This document shows positions 44,377 through 56,300 of a stretch of 64,000 nucleotides of DNA, piece after piece; positions within the stretch are counted from its first letter, which is position 1, and every line of letters begins with the position of its first letter. Source of the stretch: Lutraria lutraria (taxonomy: Eukaryota > Mollusca > Bivalvia > Venerida > Mactridae); NCBI GenBank assembly GCA_964023205.1, contig OZ026844.1, positions 25,952,934 through 26,016,933 of the forward strand, in the 5' to 3' direction. The notes below the pieces were generated by a model that did not search any database, was not told the DNA's origin, and was given only the letters and a program-made list of their open reading frames with translations. Position numbers and translations under genes: made by a program.

Positions 44377-47300
44377 GTAAGTTTTTTCTTCTTTTTGATA
44401 CTAACTTAGATTCATTAAGCTTCATCTTGTAAACATAATAATTATGGTCCAAGTTTTACCCAACTGTTTGTCAGTGAAATAAATAGATTTCATATATAGA
44501 GGGTCGTTTGGTTAACTGTTAACACAAATGCATGTATGAAATGTAACTTCCTGTTACCATTTTGACAAAATTGTACTCTATAAATAGCGGCTGCCCCATC
44601 AAGCTAACCAAGACGCATCACTATTCAAATTGGAATTTTATTCGAAAGTCGGTGAAGCAGTGCCGTTGGATTTCATCTATTCTGAGACCAAACACACATT
44701 ACTACGAAGTTTAAATGTACCACTATATGTGGTTATAGGATTTTTTTTTCATTTATGCCCCCTTGTTTTCACCGCAGACTATGATAATTTCTTCCGTTCA
44801 AAACGTGATGATACACAGGTTGTTGTTGTTGGTAGGACGTGACCTGTGTGTATACATATAGGACAGAATGGTGTCTGAATGTTATTCGGCTAATCCTAGA
44901 TCGAAATCGGTACTTTTTGTAATAAATGCAGGCACGAAATGGATGTAATCACTCGGATTGTGATAAATGTTGAACTTGATGTGTTTCTTGAATTTTTGGA
45001 TTTTTAGCTCACCTGATTCATCCGGTGAGCTTTTAGGATCGTTGAATGTCCGGCGTCCGTCGTCCGTCCACAATTAGTTTGTCTACACTCTAGCAACCGC
45101 AACTCTTAACGAATCGTGATTAAACTTGCTCAAAATGTATATGGCCACAATGTCTCGGCTAAGTTCGTTTATGGGCAAAATCGGACTATATAACTTCTAG
45201 AGTTATGGGCCCTTGAATTACAAAATTTGCTATATTTAGCTTGTTTACACTCTAGCGCCTTCATTTATTCACCAATCCTAATAATATTTTCAGAAAATAT
45301 GTATAACCAAAAGATCTTTAACAAGTTCGATTATGGGCGGAATCGAACCAGAACGTCAAGAGTTATGGGCTATTGACTTTGAAAATTTGCTACGTTTTAG
45401 CTTGTTTACACTCTAGCACCTTCATTTATTCACCGATCCTAATCATATTTACAATGAATGTGTATGACCTAATGGTTTTGGACTAGTTCAGTTATGGGTG
45501 GAATCGGAATGGGTGGGCCCTTGGATTAGAAAATTTGCTACGTTTTAACGGTCATTTTCAGTAAGGCAGTGCAATATCCTATTTTCTATGTCGTCGACAT
45601 TTTATTTTAATACTAGACAATAATTATATGTTTTCTGATGACGATCTTACCAGGCACCTAAAACTGAACATTTCTACATAGTTTATTTCAAGCTCAATGT
45701 CAAATTGAGCTTGAAATAAGATCACAAAGTATCAGATTTGAAAGGTTCGTGACTGTCGTCAGTCAGGAAGTCTTTATTTTGATTAAAATATGACACACGC
45801 ACGCTCGTTTATGAAGCAAAAATCGTTTTTAATATGTGTAGAACTACCTTTTGGGCCTTTTATTCTCCACGACCAAAACAATTTGACTGTTCTTTTGGAA
45901 ACACATGCAAATATATTTTGTCGCTAAAACTGCTGTAACGTTCGTTACATTGAAAAATATGTAGAGATTATATGAAATATACTGTTTTATAATTGAAAAC
46001 ATACCATAAAAAATAAACCCTTCCACAACCATACAGCAGTTAAAACAAAATTTCTTCGTTTTGATATGACAGATGTCTGATAATAGGGTCTTAAACACTG
46101 AACTCTTCAAAATTCCACTTGCAAGTGAAAGGTTTGTTACTTCAGTTTAACGCTGTGTTTGGTACACAAAGATAATTTACTACTTGGCATCCATAAGACA
46201 TGATACTTAATTATAAAACACAACATTTTCGTCTTTATTGTTTTCTTTCTTCTTTCCAAATGGTTCCAAAACGTGCCCAATGAAAGGTTCGTGATGAAAG
46301 GTTCGTTACCATGCTATTTCAGTTGTACTTGTAAATGTTGTTTATGAAAGGTATGGCAGAGTTTTTTTCGTGCAACAGCTTGTATGAAGTATGATGGAGA
46401 TACGACGTATTCATCCTTGAAACAAGGGCAAAGTTTCAGGGGAATTTCATTCGACATTCTTTTTGGTGAACACATGGTTGTTAGGGTATTAGTAAAACCT
46501 AGTTTTTTTTAATTGTTTTAACTCTTTTTTGCTTTTAAGCAATATGAAATATTAAATTGTCCGGCGGTTGTTGAATTTTCAATGCAAGCGGTGTAGATTC
46601 TTTGTTGGCTGCATTTTATGAAATGAAAGGTTCGTGACGTTAAGTAACGAACCTTTCGTTGAAAAAGACTGAGTAGATTTTAAAGAAAAACATTGTATGT
46701 GGAAATATTTTACATCGTGTATTTCTCGCAAACTTAGTAATGAACACATGTATATGCTACTAAAGGTACTTATATATGATATATGGTCATTCAATTCATG
46801 ATTTGGTACTTAAATATACCTACTGTTAAAAATTTAGAAAAAATCTATCAATACAAATTAAGAAATTTATGCAATTTTCCCAACTGTCTTAAATGACAAG
46901 ATCTTAAAACTATTATTGTGTGATTTAGAACATGCCTAAAAGGTTGATGAACTGAACCAGTGTCCGTTGTATATGTAGCTTATAAAAGATGCAGTGCTAA
47001 TACATCACCAACTAAGGTAACGAACCTTTCATTTTTTTAAATTGCCGTTGTATGCTGAAATACGACGACAGTATATGCAGGGAACGCCTGAAACAATAAA
47101 ATGAAGCCTATGAACTATGATGTAACAAGAATTAGAAACTATGGCCCTGTGTGCTAAATTGATACTGGTAATTTTGCGGCAGTACAGTATACAAAATCAT
47201 GGTGTGTTGAAAAATCATTCAGGTTGATCTTGATGACGAAGCTTTTGATGCAGCATACATTCAAAAGTTTAAGGATTTGTTTCAGTGGTCAAAAAGAGAA

Positions 47301-50300
47301 GATTATATATGGATCAACTTTACCGATATCATGTATGGGAGGTGAAACCGAATGTTTAATTTGACTGACGGAGATATTCATGCATAGAGTTGAAATGGCA
47401 TATACAGTAAAACTCACTTACAGCGAACTCGGTTACAGTGAAAACTCGGTTACAGTGAAACGATTTTTTTGGCCCGGCTGAGGCCTTGTTTATTCTATAT
47501 AAAAATGTACGGTTACAGTGAACTCGGTTACAGTGAAATGATTTTTTTGGCCCCAGAATCATGTTTTAGAGGAAATATGCTCGGTTACAATGAAACTAAT
47601 TTTTTTCAAACATCAAAGCAAAAACTTTTATTGACCGTGATAATTACGTATTGGATATTATTTTGACCCGTAGCTTTCCATTGTTATGAAATTCAATAGC
47701 GTTTTCACGGGTGATAAATACCGATTACCGGAGTGTATCAATTTAAATTATTTTGTTTGAGTAAGTTCTCAATGTTTTCGCGGTCAATTATTTCATGTTT
47801 ATTGAGTGAAAAGGATTTACAAAATAAAATTACATACATTTTAAAAGTCTCATTTTGTTTGCGTTAGTCAGTCAGTTAAAATATGGAAGGGTCGCCATCT
47901 CGAAAACGAAAGCAACTGACATTAAATACCAAATATGAGATTATTAAGGCGTGTGAAACTGAATCTAAAACTAGTGTTGCAAATAAAACTGAATACTTGA
48001 CTCACAGTTGTTTATTTATTTATTCAAATTAAATACATTTCTCACAATATCAAATGTAATACACGAATAAAATACATATGCATCAAGGTTTTCTATTCAT
48101 TTATTGCATGACATATATTTACATAGATCTAGAAGAATTATACCTCCGATACAGGTTATAACGAAGTTCGTTATATGTGAGCAACTTACAGTGAAATTTC
48201 ACTATAAGCGTGTGCTCGGTTACAATGAAAACTCGGTTACAGCGAAATAATTTTTATACCCCCTGGCATTTCGTTATAAGCGAGTTTTACTGTATATGCT
48301 GAATAACAGTAGATAGTTTGGTCATTATTTTCATGTGCACTGGTGTTGTGTTGTGAAGGCAATGTTTATAGTAAAATATACTTAAGTTATTTTTACATCA
48401 GTATAAATATGTTGGTGTTATACATGGAAGAAATGACAAAGATAATTCGCATTATACGTTATAACGTTGTCATGACCAAAAATGAAAGGTTCGTTACCCT
48501 TGTATTGTAAAAACATTTTATATAGGCATTTCTGTCAATAAGTGTTATATTCACATGATTTTGTACTAGCTATCTCTGAAGGGTTTCATATTCTGCATTA
48601 AATCAGAATTATTTCGTTGAATTAATGTACGTTCAACACATCGAAAGGTTCGTTACTTTTTTCGACAATATGTGATTTGCAAATATACAGTTTTATGATT
48701 GTGATGTACTTCTGTCATATAATCTTCTGTTCTGTGGAAAGATAGATACATAACCTCAAGTGTTGTCAATCTACTACGTGAAAAACATGTAACTTTGGAA
48801 GAATTGAAGAAAATGTTCATTTTTGAAGAACATATTTTACAACGGTGTTTATGATACCTTCACCTTTGAGGTATATTCACATTTTTTACGTTTTCATAGG
48901 AGTCATTCTTTAAACACAATATTACATATTTCTAGCATTTATGTATCGGATAATTCAATTTCTTTTAAATAAAGGTTCCACTTTTTGTAATCACATCGTT
49001 GTTTATTCATGCACACAGTGCGTAACAAACCTTTCATCATGGATCTAATACCCATTATTCCAGACACAAAAAGAACGCTTTGTCATCGTTTGATGATCAA
49101 GTTATTTTCTATATTAACCACGGAATGGTGTCTCTTTCAAACGCAAATACTTAAAACGCATTTTTTAAATCTTGATTTTGGACCAATATTGCTCCATGTA
49201 ATTGCACTGCCTTACTGAAAATTATCTTCATTGTTGGTTTTGATCTCAAAATCTACGTAAAAATGGGTTATACGAGATGGAAACTATATTACCTGGTCAT
49301 TAATTATTGGCCTTTGTTCTCAGGTGAGCGATAAAGGGCCATCGTGGCCCTCTTGTTTAATAGATGAAAGGAAAAAAATAAGAAAGCCAGTAATAAAATA
49401 CGATTTGTTTGTGCAGTGTAACGGCCATAAAACAGTCCCTACTCGTTGAATTCATGTACATGTAGCTACTGATATCCTCCATTGATGTGTTGATACTGTA
49501 AAGCAAAGTTCTGTGCGCATCTTTTTTATTTGGATTGTTCCAAAAACGTGGGCTCAATCCACATATAGACATATCGAACACTAACGGAATTCAATATTAA
49601 CCACAATCGGGCTGAACAGAACAGAAAATAACCAGAAATACTATATCATACACGGATGTTAAAGATTATTTACGTCTCATGATCTCATCACACGCTCAAC
49701 TTTCGATATACTTAGTGTATGGAACGCGATAGCTGTCTTTTGTTAACGCATATAATGTTGACTTGTCAATGGAACATGTCAACTTCTCATGGCAACGTCA
49801 ATGTTTGACGAAAAAAAAAAAATATATATATATTATTATGATTAATAGTCAAGTGACATTAAATATTGAAATTGATAGTGTTAAATATGTATAAATGTTT
49901 AAGCTTTTTCTTCTTTTTTAACTTATAGTTATTATGTTTTGTTATAATATTTTGTTCATATATATTTGTATGCCTTTTAATTTTGCCTTTATATAGTTAT
50001 TAAATTACATGTATTTTTACTGAAGGCCATATTGTAAATAAGTTTTATACTTTATATGTTACCTTCAAGAAATAAAGATTTTATTATTATTATATTATCT
50101 CAAAGCACACTGTAGAATTGTCAAACAGTCATTTGAATATGTCTATTTGCCATGTTATACATGTATTGTTAAAACAACGTTTTAACATGCTAAAATAACA
50201 TGTGAACTTCTCTGGGAATCGTATTAAAATGTTAAACCACAATGTTGACTTGTCAAACTATCATATGAATATGTGTACATGCCATAATATATTGTTAAAA

Positions 50301-53300
50301 TAACGTCTTATGATGTCCAAAGAACATATGAACTTCTTAAGACGATGTTGTTATGTTAGACCTCACTATTAAATTGTCAAAGATTCAGATGTCAATAGAA
50401 CAAGTGAACTTCTCAAGGTATTATGTCATTATGTTAAACCGCACTGTTAAATTGTCCAAATATCATTTGAATAATGCATAATAACAAGTCAACATTGTTG
50501 TTTAATATTTTAATACGATTCTCTGAGAAGTTCACATGTTATTTTAGCATGTTAAAACGTTGTTTTAACAATATAACATGGCAAATAGACATATTCAAAT
50601 GACTGTTTGACAATTCAACAGTGTGCTTTGCGATAATAACACGTTGCCATGAGAAGTTGACATGTCCCATTTACAAGTCAACATGATATGCGTTAATTAA
50701 AGACAGCTATGGCGTTCCATAGTAAATGCATAACTTGTCATGAAATCAGGTATATCAACCTTTTGAATTAGAAACTTATGTACATCGCTAGCGCGTAAAA
50801 CTGATGTAAAAGACGGTTAAGTTGTCTGTGAAATACTTCTCCATTCCTGAATTAGTGCTTGACGAAGTTCATGGAGGTTTGTGTGTGGATTGGGATGTCG
50901 GCTTTCATTATACACAAGGTGCTCCATTAGGAATAGATTCGGACTTTTAGTGGGCCACTCATCAATGGACTTAATATCATTATACCCCCATCCACTATTA
51001 GTTTTCTATACATGCCCCTTCGCCACAGCGTCACGTCGCATTTCTTGTTAAATGTAGCACACGAGAACAAGGCCCGTACCTCCAATTTCAAGGTCACACT
51101 TGACGGTCAAAGGTCTTTGCAACTCAACACATTATCATGAATACAAATCAGGAGTTTCTGTTTTAAGACACTCTATATAGAGGAATGTATGAAATCACGC
51201 ACACCTATATTGTGCTAGTTAGACTCCGACACCATCGTCCACACTATCTAGCATCTCGTATTTGATACAACTAATATTCTTCCCGTCCGTCTGTCCGTTT
51301 ATTCATTTATATATTTTGAGATGAATGAACGAAAACGGATAATTATACAATGCTAATCAAGAATTACTGATGTGTATAGTTCTCATAGTGTTGAACATAA
51401 TAAATACATGTACAGTAGTTACAATACACATATATTTTCATGTATTTTCTCTTGAAGCAAACCTAGTTGGTGTGACAGAGGGTTACACGTGTTCCTACTA
51501 TGATGTGTACGGGTACAAACACTATCTGTATTGTGGCTACAGCGACTACTGCTGCGGACCCATCAATAGCCAATATTGTTGCTAGTAAATATCCTTATTA
51601 TAATCATCAGTGCAATTGATGTTATGCATGATAGTGATGTTGATGATAATGATTTTAATGATAATGATGTATTTGTGGTTGTGTTGTTGATGATGATGTT
51701 GATGATGACAATGAAGTTTTTGATGGTGAGGAAGCTATAGTTGTAGATGATGATGTCATATAGGCTATGGGGCACCAATACCCCCCCCCTCCCCCCCCCC
51801 CGGAGGCATTTTTCTACAGTATGTTTTTCTGAAAGTGTATGGAAAGACCTACCAAAATCCAGTGTCTACCATCTGGATGTTGGGGCTTTACTCCGTTACC
51901 GCCATTTTGGGGCGTTACCATAATTGAAATTTTAAAGTTAACACAATACCGCAAAGAGATCAAAATAATTTGTGTTAAAGGCTTTGTAATTATGATTATA
52001 AGCACAGAGAATGTAAACAAGAGTGTAGAAATGTTAAACTCATCATCAAATGTGGTATAATTTACGTTACCAATATTTTATCACTGAAATAAGGTCACAT
52101 ATGCTCTAAAATATTCGATTATCATCATATACTTACTGTTTCTGGATCAAGCAGAACAGTATCTAATGAGTAAATGGTACTCAATTGTATTATATGTTGA
52201 CAAGGTGAAAAAAAGGTCACAATTATGCAGAAAATACGTGTATATTATTAACCGCATGCGTTACCAAAATATAACTATGAACATAAGTGCATGTATAACT
52301 AAACCTTGACATTTTTTGCATCAGACATTATAAAATCTAAAGTGGCATTTAGGCTTAAATTTAAAAAAACATTTCATTATAAAATTTTCATATCAATCAA
52401 TAAAATCAAAGCAATCAATTGTCAATAAATAAATAATTTCATTAATCAAATAAATATTCAATTTAGTCTATCAATTTCATAGTAATTTATAGATATGTTT
52501 CTTTTTTCAATGATTATGCAATTGTAACCTGTGACCTAGCAGTGGCCATGAAATCGTACTCATTGGTTTGGCAGTTTCCGGAACAAATTCACTAATGTCA
52601 TAGTGAGAACGGGTGTATTTCACACAAGTATGCTCCATCTTCGATACATCTAGGTAAAGTAATGAACGACAGTGGTCTCGCGGAACTTATGATAAATTCC
52701 GGAATTGTGCCAGTGGTTCTCATGACAAAGTGACGTCTGGGAAACACTAAAACCATGCTCTATGGGACCACAAGCCCTTATCAAAGGGTCAATTACCCCG
52801 GCCAAGATTTGAAGAAACACAACCTTTCACACAGAGTATTTCAGCATAATAGTATAACTCAGATACGAGCAGAACGTAACGCATTTGGCCTGCTTATGCT
52901 CCTGTCAGTTCAACATGACATAGACCTGAAGCTTACCTAGTCATTTCTTCTAGGTCGAGTGCCTTATATTGAATCACCAACAGAACCAACAACTAGCCAT
53001 TCTACAGAAGGCGCATCCTATGTTGTTAATGGTAACACCTAATTGGGTAACTGCAGAGTCTTATAGCAGTTCCGGACACATTCGAGCAAGTAGCTGAGGC
53101 GATTTCTTGTCAGTTGCCTAAAACGTCTCGTGTAGACTTTATATCAGACATTTACAACAAACAGTCTATTAAATCAGATGAGTGCCGATGACGTTTGGCA
53201 GCTCCAACGTTCTTGCTCTCAGGTAAAAAAAAGCAATAACTCCATGAAATCGGATGGGCTTCATATCTAATGACGACAATAAGACACAGCCAATAAAGCT

Positions 53301-56300
53301 AATCCTTGAGTAGTCTTATAGAGATGGCGTCACAGTCACACTAACTGAGATTCAAAGCACTGAGATTATAGTCTGGAGCAAAGTTTAAATGTGTTAGACA
53401 AAACCATCGTTAAACCATTAAAAGGCCTGTGTTATCATCATTTTGAATTAAAATTTGAATGTTAAGTATGTATAGTCTGTATTAACCACAATTACCAAGG
53501 AAAAGCTATCATGTGTCAATACGCAATCTCACTAATCTCAGAGACAATATAGTGTTCCAGCGCTACTTTACTAAATGAAACTATTTTCAATATGTAGTAA
53601 ATTTCGTTACCTCAACAGTTAATAATGAAACGGAGGAAAAACATAATCCTGCATATACCTCCAACTTTTATCAAAACTGCAAAGTCTGTAATGTATACTT
53701 ATACTATTTTTCAAAGCGGATGTATATGCGTCACGTAATTGTAATTAGAAAAAGTAATGTATAGCTATAGGAGCTTTGCTCCTATAAATGAAGATTACAT
53801 GACAATATTAGCCAATTTACCACGCATGTTTGTTCGGATGAACTTAACAGTGCCATTGAGACATGTGTATGTGTGTTGTTTGGTCATTAAAAATACGACA
53901 TCAATAAACTGAGGTATAACAAGTATCAAAGCCATGGTTGTGTTCTGAACGCTTTAAGTGGTATAGACATGAGCTTACTCACTCCCTGCAGATCCCGTCT
54001 CGTATGTTCAATGTGTTACGGATAGTTATAAGGTGTATATTTGGACCCCTGCAAAGAGGGCAATCTTGATCTTCTAAAAGTGGATGAAAGTGGTTGGAAA
54101 TTCGGTCCTGACAACATGCTGGAATACAACTGGTACGAGGATAATATTGTGCCAAAGGCTAGCGACGCAGAAGACACTGATGATAAAAACGACACTGAGC
54201 TCATTAGTATGGTCGATGCTGTCTATGAAACAGAAAAGTGATGAGGATTTGTGGAATTCGTGAACGTTTGCCATCAGAACAACAAAAATCCCTTGATGAC
54301 AATATGTACAGCTAATGAAATCTGACATAACATACAATATTGCACTTAAGTATATATATATAAATAATCATGTAACAAATGGTAACGTAAATGACACACA
54401 CATGTTTATGTGTGTCAATGGCACAATGTTTATTGCACTGTCGCTGTTATTGTAAATTTGATTGTTTCATAGATAAATATTCTTAGAATACAATCGATGA
54501 TGATTTTATAACAGTTTCATAGAAATGTTGTTACTCGTTTATGAATAATTTCAAACGTAACACGAATAAAACCATGTAATGTAAAACACAATCAGTGATG
54601 AATTAAAAAAGTTGGAATGTTAATTTACATATACGTATTGCCAGTAACCAAGTATAAACATTTTGTATATCAAATCAATATTTTATGCATTGTAAAGCGT
54701 GTTAAGCACTTATCGTGATAAAGGTAACGTTATGTAACGTAAACTACTATTATCCCAGTCAAACTTTACAACATTTGTAACTAGAAATGTTTTCCAGTTA
54801 TGGGTATTAATGAATGCATCATGATTACCTATCATTGTATACCTATTTGATCATAGCATGTGATCACAGTAATATAAATGATTTCCATGTAACACGTATA
54901 CTTTTATATGTAACGTATTTTACGTAAAATGAAGACATAAACGAGCATTCAATGAAAGAAAAACATGAACATGTGGTAGTATTTGCCTAATATGAATAAA
55001 AACATTGTTTACGACTGCTTTTGTGCTAATTTAACATATACAACTGTCATTTCCTTGTCATTTTGGGGTAACGCAGGGTAACGTAAATTACAGAGCATAT
55101 ATAGTGCAATAAAGTGAAAAACATGCATTTGATCGATAAGTAAAGCCGCTGCTAACTTATTATGGTCAAAGGAATTGTTCAAATTGATGAATTATTGAAA
55201 ATATCTAGAATAAGACTTCTAACAAAATAAAATTATTGTCAAACGTATTTTTCGGTAACGGTAATTAGCATGCTGTAGTTCACAAACGCCCCAACGCCCA
55301 GATTGTAGACACTGGAAAAATGATCAGCAGGCATTGAGCTTTCAAAAAAATGGTGTCTACAAAAATGCCTCCGGGGGGGAGGGTTTCGCCCAGTAGCCCA
55401 TAGCCTAATAGTTGATAATAAACTTGATGATAATGATGTTGTTGTCATTGATGTTTATCTGCCTATAATTATTATGCACTTGCTATAATATTGTTTTGTC
55501 ATAAGCATCAGTACAAAAGCATAACTGCCCGTCTGTTGTTTATAGATTTGTTAAAAAGTTGCTAAACTTTGAGATTTCAAGAAGGTTTTGTGATAGTATG
55601 TTTTACATTGATCAGTATTTGAATACACGAATATTCAGTCATTCAATTTAAGCCTAGAGTTGGTATATTATAGTTTACGTCATTTTGTGAAACAAGCTAT
55701 TTTAAGTTATAGCTCACAAGTTCGCTCACCATCATTTGATGCTCCTAAGGAATAATGAACAAATGGCCTTCAACCTCACGGCTTTCTTACTGTTATTAGG
55801 TCGACGGACGTTTTTTCAATACTATGACCTGGGTAGGAGATTTCGGAGTAAATCACCGTCAAAAAATGACAGACATCATTGAAATTGCTTGTGTCATATA
55901 AATTATACTTTTAAAAATGAAAGTGTGTGTCATTTGACAGGTCATGTTGTTCAATCAAAGTATCGTAATAGGAAAGTGAAATATATTCTAACTTTACTTT
56001 ATTCTCACAGTGGAACAGGTACAGTTGTTGGAGCTGTTGTTGGTTCAATAGTTTTTGTGATCATCGTGGCCTCATTAATATCATGTTGCTGCTGTGCCTG
56101 TTGTCCGGTCTATCAATACAGAAGTAGAGGTACCGTCATTGCAACCACTGCTGGTGAGTTATCATGGCAGTTTCAGTGGTTATTTTCAAAGTCCAAGCCT
56201 GTATTTAATTATTTTTGCATTGTTGAACAAAGTATGGGAGGTAACTTTACACTAATGCCAGTTCATATTAGTGTTACATATCATCTCACTTGAGTTCGGA

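Larger units (their letters stand above)
45001..49358 (+). mobile_element. Modular 'AGCTCACC' repeat split by a later transposon
   Basis: Left part 45001-45553 starts TTTTTAGCTCACCTGATTCA, with palindrome and modules. Right part 49223-49358 resumes at TCTTCATTGTTGGTTTTGAT and ends CAGGTGAGCGATAAAGGGCC...GGCCCTCTTGTTT. Intact copies at 15602 and 57427 show the two parts belong together. Confidence 0.9.
51761..55407. mobile_element. 3.6-kb element with inverted ends of about 150 bp and oriented CGTTACC motifs
   Basis: Left end TAGGCTATGGGGCACC, a poly-C tract and CGGAGGCATTTTT; the right end is the complement with mismatches (GGGGGGGAGGG, CCATAGCCTA). Similarity continues inward about 150 bp (CCAGTGTCTAC..., TTGGGGC...). 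Flanked by ATA on both sides, a possible 3-bp duplication. CGTTACC occurs at 51894, 51913, 52065, 52259 and 53605 in one direction and GGTAACG at 54381, 54723, 55067, 55077 and 55254 in the other. Pseudogene fragments lie inside. It sits in intron 2 of the CYYR1-like gene. Confidence 0.8.

Noticed and set aside
45554..49222. hAT assignment of the 22-bp-TIR unit
   Set aside because: No 8-bp duplication can be found at its borders, and the terminal ATTTTCAGTAAGG is not a clear hAT end, so the superfamily is left open.
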